Shown here one piece after another: positions 43,644-51,538 of a DNA stretch of 64,000 nt. Position 1 is the stretch's first letter. Each line of letters starts with the position of its first letter. Below the pieces are notes generated by a model that ran no database searches, was not told the origin of the DNA, and was given only the letters and a program-made list of their open reading frames with translations. The position numbers and the translations under genes are program-made. The stretch is taken from NCBI GenBank assembly GCA_913061475.1, contig CAJXUN010000001.1:1-64000 (forward strand). Direction: 5' to 3'. Source of the DNA: an uncultured Colwellia sp. (GTDB taxonomy: Bacteria; Pseudomonadota; Gammaproteobacteria; Enterobacterales; Alteromonadaceae).

Positions 43644-43750
43644 ACACTTGTATTTTACCATATTGCCGCGATTGATGAATTTATCTGGCGGCAGTATTAA
43701 CAACTTTTTGGCTAGTAGCATAAAGTTGTTTTATTTAGGAATTTTTCCCT

Positions 43751-44470
43751 ATGGCAGAAGCCAGTATTGAATTTAAAGGCTCAAGTTTCACCCTGTCTGT
43801 TTTACATTTGAAAACCTCAATATTAGCGGATATTAGTGCGGACTTAGCAAAAAAAGTAGCGCAAGCACCTGATTTTTTTTACTTAGTACCCGTGGTGGTG
43901 AGCATTGAAAAACTCGATTGTTCAGTTGATTATCAAGCGATAAAATTATTAGTAGAAAGCTTTGATTTTACTTTTGTAGGTTTTACCGGTGCGATTACCA
44001 AAGAGCAACGCAATGTTATTCGTGAGCTTGGTTTTTCATTTGTTAACACTACCAAAAATAGTATTTTAGAAAAATCAATTACCACCACAGTGCCTGCTGT
44101 AGAAAACATACCAGCCGTTGTCGCTGCGACACCTACACCGTTATATACCGACAAAATACACCGAGGCCAAATTCGTTCTGGCCAACAAGTTTATGCCAAA
44201 GCGCAAAATTTGGTGGTTATTGGCTCAGTTTCAGCCGGAGCTGAAGTGATTGCTGATGGCAACATACATGTGTATGGCGCGTTACGTGGCCGCGCTATTG
44301 CCGGTGCAACAGGTCATCACAAAGCACAAATATATTGCCAAAATCTCGAGGCCGAACTGGTGTCGATTAATGGTAACTATTGGCTGAGTGAGTCTATGGA
44401 GCAACATTGGGGAGCACCGGCATTTATACATTTGACCGACAGTGAACTGACGTCGTCAAAACTTACTTAG
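43751..44470 (+). CDS. minC: Septum site-determining protein MinC
   Basis: 239 residues. The N-terminal domain starts EFKGSSFTLSVLHLK; the C-terminal beta-helix shows GQQVYAKAQNLVVIGSVSAGAEVIADGNIHVYGALRGRAIAG. It blocks FtsZ polymerisation near the poles under MinD control. First gene of minCDE. Confidence 0.95.
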   Translation: MAEASIEFKGSSFTLSVLHLKTSILADISADLAKKVAQAPDFFYLVPVVVSIEKLDCSVDYQAIKLLVESFDFTFVGFTGAITKEQRNVIRELGFSFVNTTKNSILEKSITTTVPAVENIPAVVAATPTPLYTDKIHRGQIRSGQQVYAKAQNLVVIGSVSAGAEVIADGNIHVYGALRGRAIAGATGHHKAQIYCQNLEAELVSINGNYWLSESMEQHWGAPAFIHLTDSELTSSKLT

Positions 44471-44512
44471 CATTTAACTTATTACATTTAATTCATAAAG
44501 GATATTCGGTCT

Positions 44513-45322
44513 ATGGCACGAATAATAGTTGTTACATCTGGTAAAGGCGGTGTGGGTAAAACTACATCAAGTGCAGCCATTGGTCTTGGTTTGGCATTGA
44601 AAGGTCATAAAGTAGTATTAATTGATTTTGATATTGGCTTGCGTAACCTTGACTTGATCATGGGGTGTGAACGCCGCGTGGTTTATGACTTTGTTAACGT
44701 AATTAATGGTGAGGCAACCCTAAACCAAGCACTAATTAAAGATAAGCGCGTGAGTAGTTTGTCAATATTACCCGCCTCGCAAACACGTGATAAAGACGCA
44801 TTAAACAAAGAAAACGTCGGTAAGGTGTTAGAAGAGCTGGGTAAAACCTACGACTATATTATTTGTGATTCACCTGCTGGTATCGAAGCCGGAGCCATGA
44901 TGGCGCTTTACTATGCTGATGAAGCTATAGTTACCACCAATCCTGAAGTATCATCCGTACGTGATTCTGATCGAATTTTAGGCATGCTAGCGAGTCGTTC
45001 ACGTCGAGCTGAGTTAGGCTTAGAGCCAATAAAAGAGCACTTATTATTAACACGTTATTCACCAAAACGTGTTGAAGAAGGTGAAATGCTCAGTGTTGAG
45101 GACGTTGAAGATATTCTTTCAATCCCTCTGTTAGGGGTTATCCCCGAGTCACAAGCTGTGCTTAAGGCGTCTAATGCTGGCGAGCCCGTTATTTTAGATA
45201 CGGAAAGTGATGCTGGCAAAGCGTACCAAGATGTCGTGGATCGTCTTTTGGGGGAAACTGTAGAATTTAGATTTTTAACTGCCGAGAAAAAAGGCATTTT
45301 CAGTCGTATGTTTGGAGGATAA
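44513..45322 (+). CDS. minD: Septum site-determining ATPase MinD
   Basis: 269 residues. Deviant Walker A SGKGGVGKTTSS, ICDSPAGIE switch region and a C-terminal amphipathic helix KGIFSRMFGG for membrane binding. It recruits MinC to the membrane and oscillates with MinE. Confidence 0.97.
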   Translation: MARIIVVTSGKGGVGKTTSSAAIGLGLALKGHKVVLIDFDIGLRNLDLIMGCERRVVYDFVNVINGEATLNQALIKDKRVSSLSILPASQTRDKDALNKENVGKVLEELGKTYDYIICDSPAGIEAGAMMALYYADEAIVTTNPEVSSVRDSDRILGMLASRSRRAELGLEPIKEHLLLTRYSPKRVEEGEMLSVEDVEDILSIPLLGVIPESQAVLKASNAGEPVILDTESDAGKAYQDVVDRLLGETVEFRFLTAEKKGIFSRMFGG

Positions 45323-45323
45323 C

Positions 45324-45602
45324 ATGGCACTTTTGGATTATTTTTTACGTAAAAAAGAAAAACAGGTAACCACGGCGTCTAAAGCAAAAGAGCGTTTACA
45401 AATTATCGTTGCTCATGAGCGTAATAATCGCAATAAGCAGCCTGATTATTTACCACAACTGACCGAAGATATATTAGTCGTTTTACGTAAGTATATTCAC
45501 GTTTCGGATGAAAGTTTTTCGATCAATCTTGATAATAAAGATGGTGACTTAAACGTGTTAGAGCTTAATATTGAATTACATGATGAACAAAAAACTAATT
45601 AG
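45324..45602 (+). CDS. minE: Cell division topological specificity factor MinE
   Basis: 92 residues from ATG at 45324, with GGAGG in the minD end as ribosome site. MALLDYFLRKKEKQ is the membrane-targeting start; AKERLQIIVAHERN activates MinD ATPase; YLPQLTEDILVVLRKYI is the dimer domain. It starts one base after the minD stop. Confidence 0.95.
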   Translation: MALLDYFLRKKEKQVTTASKAKERLQIIVAHERNNRNKQPDYLPQLTEDILVVLRKYIHVSDESFSINLDNKDGDLNVLELNIELHDEQKTN

Positions 45603-45629
45603 CGAAATTATTTGCTTGATGTAAATAAC

Positions 45630-45656
45630 AATAGCGCCAAAGCAGGCGCTATTTTT
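45630..45656. terminator. Terminator after minE
   Basis: AATAGCGCC and GGCGCTATT pair across AAAGCA, then TTT. It likely ends minCDE and, on the other strand, the ykgJ-like gene. Confidence 0.9.
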
Positions 45657-45668
45657 GTTTAACAGTGA

Positions 45669-46067
45669 CTAAAAGCTGGCAGGACGGCTATCTTGCATCA
45701 GTAAATCAAGTTCTACTTGTGCTTTTTTGGGCTTCGCTAAATCCGTTATTTCAATCATTTCACAACCATCTCTGACCATTTCTGCAATCAGACTAGGGTA
45801 ATGACGACAATCTTCAGGCCGATCTAAATATATACTACAGGTATACTTATCTTTTTCACTCGGACTGGCTTTGGGGGCGATATCGAGAAAAGGACACCGT
45901 GTTAGCCTTAGCCCTGATTTAGGATCAAACCATATTTCATTGTGCTTCACATATTCGAAAATATCAGGGTTAAATATTTCCCAAAGGTCAATTTCTTCTT
46001 GCGTCGCACTCAGGTCGCCATCACCATATTTGATGCAACATTTTCCACATTGATTGCAATCTTTCAT
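45669..46067 (-). CDS. YkgJ-family cysteine-cluster protein
   Basis: 132 residues. N-terminal CNQCGKCC (Cys4, 7, 10, 11), then CPFLD, CSIYLDRPEDCRHYP complete the zinc/iron-chelating cluster of the YkgJ family. The function is unknown. It lies convergent to minE. Confidence 0.88.
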   Translation of the reverse strand: MKDCNQCGKCCIKYGDGDLSATQEEIDLWEIFNPDIFEYVKHNEIWFDPKSGLRLTRCPFLDIAPKASPSEKDKYTCSIYLDRPEDCRHYPSLIAEMVRDGCEMIEITDLAKPKKAQVELDLLMQDSRPASF

Positions 46068-46158
46068 AGCATACTCTTTGATGGTTCTAACTTTGACTTA
46101 ATCAGCCAGAGTAACCTAGCGTTACTCATTGGCATTACTATTCAATATGATATTGCTG

Positions 46159-47058
46159 TTATGGCTGTAAATAGCGCTCAAAGAACTCTACTACGCTAGA
46201 TTCTGCTTTTTCTTGGTCTAATTGCCAAAGACGCGTATGTGCGCCGCCTTCTGCACGCCAAAACTGCTTAGGTTGCTTAGCGGCGGCAAATAAGCGTTCG
46301 CCGTGATGAAAGTTGACCGTGGTATCGGCCGTACCATGCATAATATAGACTGGACGTGGCGCTATTTGGGCAATATAGTTTTCAGGATCGGTTTCTTCAC
46401 TGGTTAAATTACCACGCCATTCAAAAAACAATTCAACTAATGGCATCAGCGGATAACGCGGTAAACCATAAATAATTTTTGCTTGTTCGGCCAGTGCGTC
46501 CATAGCGTTAGCATAGCCACCACTAAAAACGCCGACTTTGATGCGAGGGTCGTTAGCCATAACGATAATACTAGTTGCTGCGCCCATCGAAAAACCCATA
46601 ACCCCAATGGAGTCAAAACCTTTTACTTCGGCTAAATAGTCGAGCGCTGCTAACACATCTTTCTTTTCATGAAAGCCCATAGTCGACAATATGTTAGGGT
46701 CTTGACGAGGGTGGCGTAAGTCAATGGCTAACACACTGTAACCTGCACTAATTAAAGGTTTTGCATAGCGCATACCTTCGTGGCGACTCGCGGTTCTACC
46801 ATGGACTAATAATATGACATGTTCAGCATTCTCAACAGGCATAAACCAAGCCGGTATCGTGAAGCCGTCTACGGTTTCAAAACTGACTTCTTCAAAGTTA
46901 ATCTCTTGTGTGCTTGGGTCTCCGCAAAAAACAAAGTGCTCAACACTACATTCAGTAAGCGCTAACTGCAGTATTTTAGAAGAGAAAAACCATGCGCTGC
47001 CAATATAAGCAAGCGTAATGATCATAACGATTGATATTATTATTTTTTTAATCATCAT
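46159..47058 (-). CDS. Membrane-anchored alpha/beta hydrolase
   Basis: 299 residues with an N-terminal membrane helix (about 5-26). LLVHGRTASRHEGM is the oxyanion strand, GFSMGA holds Ser157, HGTAD Asp245 and GGAHTRLW His274: a complete catalytic triad. The active site probably faces the periplasm. The fold is S9-peptidase-like or esterase-like; the substrate is unknown. It is the last of the minus-strand run with the enoyl-CoA hydratase. Confidence 0.8.
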   Translation of the reverse strand: MMIKKIIISIVMIITLAYIGSAWFFSSKILQLALTECSVEHFVFCGDPSTQEINFEEVSFETVDGFTIPAWFMPVENAEHVILLVHGRTASRHEGMRYAKPLISAGYSVLAIDLRHPRQDPNILSTMGFHEKKDVLAALDYLAEVKGFDSIGVMGFSMGAATSIIVMANDPRIKVGVFSGGYANAMDALAEQAKIIYGLPRYPLMPLVELFFEWRGNLTSEETDPENYIAQIAPRPVYIMHGTADTTVNFHHGERLFAAAKQPKQFWRAEGGAHTRLWQLDQEKAESSVVEFFERYLQP

Positions 47059-47163
47059 GTTGACCTTTAATTCGACCTTTTAATCGCAAAAGCCACGTCT
47101 GGCTGCGAACATCAAAACCATGTTGATGTTCGCTCTCACGCATTGCTCGTGGCTAACTTAATG

Positions 47164-47856
47164 TTACAGTGAGATAATGCTTTTTTTATCTATTTCGATT
47201 GCTGCATCTAATGACGCTAATATTTCAGCACGTTCTTTTAATTTCGTACCGTGATGAGCCGTCATGTTAAGCGTTTGCATTTGTTTAGCGACCGCTTGGG
47301 CCGTTAGCATTAATTGCTCTGGCTCAACCACAACATCAAGAAAGCCAGCAACAGTGGCCGCTTCTGGCGAAAATAATTCAGCGTTAATTACCGCGCGCGT
47401 TAGATAGTTAGTCGGTAAACGGTTACGCGCAATTTCAATACCGGCATTATGCATTGTCATGCCAATTGCGACTTCATTTAATCCTATTTTAAAGTTACCA
47501 GCACAACCGATACGGTAATCACAGCTCAGCATTAAAAATGCACCTTTAGCGATGGCATGGCCATTACAAGCGCCAATAATAGGGGTTGGAAAGGCTAACA
47601 TTCTACGGGCAAGTTGTGAGCCTTGTGTGACCAGGGCAATGGCCGATTCTGGACCTGCTTTCATGGTTTTAAGATCGAATCCACCTGAAAATATGCCAGC
47701 TTGACCGGTTAAGATAACAATAGCTTTTTCTTGTTCTGCGTGGTCTAAAGCCGTGTTTATTTCCGTGATAACTTCTGGCGATATTGCGTTTACTTTACCG
47801 TTATTTAATGTAATAACATGCACATTATTTTCAATTGTTACGTTGATCATTTCCAT
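47164..47856 (-). CDS. Crotonase (enoyl-CoA hydratase/isomerase) family protein
   Basis: About 230 residues. TGQAGIFSGGFDLK and NGHAIAKGAFLMLSCDYR form the CoA oxyanion hole; FKIGLNEVAIGM follows. AAGG seven to eight bases before ATG at 47856 favours that start over ATG at 47880. It hydrates or isomerises an enoyl-CoA; the catalytic glutamates of classic hydratases are not clearly present at both sites, so the exact reaction is open. A weak FadR-like site lies 77-93 bases upstream. Confidence 0.8.
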   Translation of the reverse strand: MEMINVTIENNVHVITLNNGKVNAISPEVITEINTALDHAEQEKAIVILTGQAGIFSGGFDLKTMKAGPESAIALVTQGSQLARRMLAFPTPIIGACNGHAIAKGAFLMLSCDYRIGCAGNFKIGLNEVAIGMTMHNAGIEIARNRLPTNYLTRAVINAELFSPEAATVAGFLDVVVEPEQLMLTAQAVAKQMQTLNMTAHHGTKLKERAEILASLDAAIEIDKKSIISL

Positions 47857-47932
47857 TTTCTTACCTTTAAATTCGTTCATTATTTATTGTTGTTTATCCA
47901 AGGACATAATCATCATACCAAACGAGGCAATA

Positions 47933-47949
47933 AATTGGTCCGATTAGTA
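47933..47949 (-). promoter_or_regulatory. Weak FadR-like site before the enoyl-CoA hydratase gene
   Basis: AATTGGTCCGATTAGTA keeps TTGGTCCGA of the FadR consensus but the right half is degenerate. It lies in the 106-bp gap after the GST gene. Support comes mainly from the fatty-acid context. Confidence 0.3.
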
Positions 47950-47962
47950 TGATATAAATTTC

Positions 47963-48571
47963 TTATCCTTGTTTGCTGGCTAATTGATAGGCGGGTCTTT
48001 GCTGTATAGCGCCAAGATAACGTTTAATATGTGTTCTATCGTCGATTAGCTTTAAACTACCGGCTATTTCTAAGATTATTGTCATCATAATATCTGCGGC
48101 AGTAAAGCTTTCACCAGCAAAATACGTTTGTCGGCTTAAGGTGTTATCAACATATGAAAAATCTAGAGCAATTTCTTTTGCGATATAGTGATCAAGCGGG
48201 GATGTTCCTGCGCGCTTTTCCATTGCCATCAACAGTGTTGAAATAACCGGCAAAGCTAAAGAACCTTCAGCAAAGTGCAACCATTCTAAGTACTGATAGT
48301 ATTCAGGACTGTTTTTCGCTGGTCGCAACTGCTCTGACGCACTTTGGTTTAGAATGTACTCCATAATTGCACCAGATTCACAAAGGGTAATATTATCGTC
48401 AACAATAATAGGGGCTTTTGCCAACGGGTGAATAAGTTTTAAACTTTTCGGAGCCAAATTAGATCTCGCATCACGTTGATGTTTGACCAAGATATACGGC
48501 ATTTCAAGTTCTTCAAGTAACCATATAACTCGTTTTGAGCGTGATTTATTTAAATGGTGAACAGTGATCAT
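47963..48571 (-). CDS. Glutathione S-transferase
   Basis: 202 residues. N-terminal thioredoxin-like domain with HHLNKSRSKRVIWLLEEL (Ser region) and IIVDDNITLCESGAI for glutathione binding, then a helical C-terminal domain with YFAGESFTAADIMM. It resembles beta/theta-type GSTs. Its place in a catabolic run suggests glutathione conjugation or isomerisation of a pathway intermediate. Confidence 0.85.
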   Translation of the reverse strand: MITVHHLNKSRSKRVIWLLEELEMPYILVKHQRDARSNLAPKSLKLIHPLAKAPIIVDDNITLCESGAIMEYILNQSASEQLRPAKNSPEYYQYLEWLHFAEGSLALPVISTLLMAMEKRAGTSPLDHYIAKEIALDFSYVDNTLSRQTYFAGESFTAADIMMTIILEIAGSLKLIDDRTHIKRYLGAIQQRPAYQLASKQG

Positions 48572-48627
48572 AAAAAATTAATTCCTGTGGTTATTCTTTA
48601 GTTGGTTCAACACCAAGCCTGACAGTG

Positions 48628-49521
48628 TTAGATTTTTTTTTGTGCTGAATGAAATTTAAGCTGTAAAGTTTTTACTAAAACCCCAGCGGTAAATAGCATA
48701 ATTAGGGTATAAATAGCGGGCGTAAAAGACATTTTATAATTAGCCAGTAACGTTAATGCCATAAACATCGACAAGGTACTGTTTTGTAAACCTACTTCAA
48801 TGGTAATTGACGTGGTTTGCGCTGGGGATAATTTTAACCATTTACTCGAGTAATATCCTAGCGCCATAGTGGAAATATTTAATAATAACGCCACTGGGCC
48901 GGTAGCAATAAGTGCGGGGATCACAATGTCTTGCTGAATATAAGTTAAAAAAATAATTAATAAGGTTAAGAATAATATACCAAATTTTGACACATGAACC
49001 TGCGAGCTTGCGGCCAGTTTTGGTACAAAAGCTTTGATCAGCATACCGATTGCAATCGGTATTATGGTGAGTTTCATTAGACTGAACATAGTGGCCACTA
49101 TGGGTAATTGAAGCTCGCTACCTTGGCCCATAAAATGATTAAGGGAGAAATTTAACACCACAGGGATGGTGAATACGGTAATAACACTAGCCACTGCTGT
49201 CATCGTGACAGAAAGTGCCACATCACCTTTTGCCAAATGACTGAACATATTTGATGTTGTGCCGCCAGGGCAAACCACTAATAACATAACGCCGACGGCA
49301 TACTCTGGCTCTAAGGGCATGACGGTTGCCAAGGTAAAGCCAATAAGTGGTAAGAAAATCAATTGATTTAACAGCCCAATTGACACTGCTTTCGGGGCTT
49401 TGGCAACACGTTTAAAATCATTAGGTACCAGTGATAACCCCATACCCATCATAATTAAAAAGATACAAATTGGAATAACCTGTGTTTTTACTAACGTGAC
49501 TAATTCAGTACCTTGCATCAT
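48628..49521 (-). CDS. Bile acid:sodium symporter (BASS) family carrier
   Basis: 297 residues, nine to ten membrane helices. MMGMGLSLVPNDFKRVAKAPKAV is the typical start, CPGGTTSNMFSHLAKGDVALSVTMT and ITIEVGLQNSTLSMFMA the two crossover motifs that bind sodium. The family moves organic acids (bile acids, pantoate, pyruvate and others); the substrate here is unknown. Confidence 0.85.
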   Translation of the reverse strand: MMQGTELVTLVKTQVIPICIFLIMMGMGLSLVPNDFKRVAKAPKAVSIGLLNQLIFLPLIGFTLATVMPLEPEYAVGVMLLVVCPGGTTSNMFSHLAKGDVALSVTMTAVASVITVFTIPVVLNFSLNHFMGQGSELQLPIVATMFSLMKLTIIPIAIGMLIKAFVPKLAASSQVHVSKFGILFLTLLIIFLTYIQQDIVIPALIATGPVALLLNISTMALGYYSSKWLKLSPAQTTSITIEVGLQNSTLSMFMALTLLANYKMSFTPAIYTLIMLFTAGVLVKTLQLKFHSAQKKI

Positions 49522-49566
49522 TACCTCGTCGAGAAATTTATTTCAATTGTTTGAACTAGTTAATAA

Positions 49567-50667
49567 CTAAAACGATATTATTTGCCCAACTGACGCGTCA
49601 GCTTTTCCTAATCGAATCTTTTGATAAATATCATCAATTGCATCAGCGTTTGATGAATGTTCGATGGTGATTATGGTTCGACAGAATTTGATGTAACCTT
49701 GCAGCGATTGCGCAATTTTACTCATGGTTTCAAGCGTTCCCCAGTCACTTGTACGCCTCTTAAGTTGTGTCGGTGCAAAGAAAAAGGTGGGTGACACACC
49801 GGGCAGTGTGCTTTTGGTGGATAATTCATTTGGTATAAGGTCATCATGATGAGTAGCGCCGACACGGCACGAATATCGCAGTCGCTCGGCAAAATGTCTA
49901 TGTATAGCGGCTAATGTTTTTTGACTGCCAGCCATGTCGACTAAAATGCTCGAAGTGTTGCTATTTAGATTGGTGATTTCGTCATAACTGATCACTTTAT
50001 CGTAACAACCCAGGTTTTCGACAAATTTTCGATTGCTGTTTGACGTAATGCCAATGACTGGTAGTTCGCCTCTTTCCTTAATCACAAAGGCTAACGCAAT
50101 ACTGGTTTTGCTTGACGCGCTGGTCACTAAATATTGCTTTGCGCCAAAATAGTTTTGCTCAAACATAAAGTCTTCAATCAGCCATGATGTGGTAAATAGT
50201 CCGCGGACTAACAGGTCGAAATCTTCATTTTCTTTTTGATAAAAAGGGTTTTTAGCGACCCGCTCGAACGAGGCATAAAGGGGGGACAAACCTGCCCGAT
50301 GTTCACTGATATCAAGAAAGCCATTTTCGCTGACTTTACCCGCTAAAACCTTCACATGACTTGTCATGGGAACAAAACCCCAAACGCGTTCGCCAACACA
50401 AATCTGCTGACAGTTAGATAGTATAACTTCTGAATATCCCATCGCGGGTATGCGGCCCCAATGTTGCTCCGCAGGGAAAAAATTCCAATAGCCTAAGGCT
50501 TCACCGGAAACACCGTAGCTAATGTTATTAGCGGTCAGGGCAAATTTATCAACTTTCAATATTACTTCATTTGCTGCGAGATTAGTGTCGATATCAACCG
50601 TAATTTGCCGAGTGTTTGCTAATTTTAATTTTTCTACTTCAAATGCCTTTACCTTAATAGTGCTCAT
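49567..50667 (-). CDS. DUF2855 family protein (MDR-like oxidoreductase relative)
   Basis: 366 residues. TANNISYGVSGEALGYWNFFP, WGRIPAMGYSEVILS and LVTSASSKTSIALAFVI show a medium-chain reductase-like fold without the catalytic zinc ligands. DUF2855 genes are often beside acyl-CoA and TonB genes in marine bacteria. An NADPH-dependent reductase role is inference. It lies 46 bases before the carrier gene. Confidence 0.78.
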   Translation of the reverse strand: MSTIKVKAFEVEKLKLANTRQITVDIDTNLAANEVILKVDKFALTANNISYGVSGEALGYWNFFPAEQHWGRIPAMGYSEVILSNCQQICVGERVWGFVPMTSHVKVLAGKVSENGFLDISEHRAGLSPLYASFERVAKNPFYQKENEDFDLLVRGLFTTSWLIEDFMFEQNYFGAKQYLVTSASSKTSIALAFVIKERGELPVIGITSNSNRKFVENLGCYDKVISYDEITNLNSNTSSILVDMAGSQKTLAAIHRHFAERLRYSCRVGATHHDDLIPNELSTKSTLPGVSPTFFFAPTQLKRRTSDWGTLETMSKIAQSLQGYIKFCRTIITIEHSSNADAIDDIYQKIRLGKADASVGQIISF

Positions 50668-50703
50668 TGGCGTCCCTTCATTGGTTAAATAATATTAAAA
50701 AAA

Positions 50704-51366
50704 TTAACTAAAAAATGCCACGGCGTTATCAAGTGTATCTCGCTCGGTTTTAGTGTTGTTAACGGCTGCGCTGTCATCGGCGTAACCAAAAGACATACCA
50801 AACAAAACGCCTCTTTCATCCGGTAGTTTTAAAATTTCTCGTATCGGATCGGGAAACTGACCTAATGCACCTTGCATGCAATTTGAAATGCCATGTTCGG
50901 CCATTATTAACGACAATGTTTGCGCATAAATACCTAGATCTACCGCGCCCATGATGTCTAAGTACTTATCCATGGTGAAAAATACTGCGTGAGGCGCATC
51001 AAAAAATTGCCAATTGCGCACCATCGCCATTTGTCGTGCTTTTTTGTCTTCTCTGGCAATACCCACTGAGCTATACAGTGCGTTAGCAGCGCCAAACTGC
51101 CGTTCTCGATGAATTCCGCCATATTGAGCGGCCCAGTTAAAATCTGGGTTAGGTGCAGCGCCACTCATCAGTAGTTCAATAAACTTTGTTTTTAAATCAT
51201 CTTTTACTTGCCCTGAAACGACGCAGGTTTGCCAAGGTTGCACATTACAATTTGAAGGGGAAAGCTGGGCATGGGTAAAAATAAGCGCTAACGTTTCAGC
51301 AGGAACGGGCTTATCAATAAATGCTCGTACTGAATGGCGTGCTTTCAAGATGGATTCAATAGACAT
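50704..51366 (-). CDS. Nitroreductase-family flavoprotein
   Basis: 220 residues. ILKARHSVRAFIDKPVP is the FMN-binding start, LSPSNCNVQPW the substrate loop, and GISNCMQGALGQFPDPIREIL the C-terminal pocket. It reduces nitro, quinone or enone groups with NAD(P)H. It opens the run with DUF2855, the carrier, GST and hydratase. Confidence 0.88.
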   Translation of the reverse strand: MSIESILKARHSVRAFIDKPVPAETLALIFTHAQLSPSNCNVQPWQTCVVSGQVKDDLKTKFIELLMSGAAPNPDFNWAAQYGGIHRERQFGAANALYSSVGIAREDKKARQMAMVRNWQFFDAPHAVFFTMDKYLDIMGAVDLGIYAQTLSLIMAEHGISNCMQGALGQFPDPIREILKLPDERGVLFGMSFGYADDSAAVNNTKTERDTLDNAVAFFS

Positions 51367-51538
51367 ATTGCGGACTCTTAAGTGATTAAAAGGAAAACGT
51401 TAAAGGTTGGTTAAACCCTGAATTTACGAAGAAATGTAATTTATAGGGCCTCTGTCGTAGTGGATAAGTAAACACATAGCAAAGTTGCAGTTAGCGCTAG
51501 CCAAAACTAGGTTAACTGCAACTGAGGTATGCTACGAC

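Noticed and set aside
43644-43750. 6S RNA, expected after zapA in many gammaproteobacteria
   Set aside because: Only 107 bases separate zapA and minC, too short for the roughly 180-base RNA, and no closing stem is visible.
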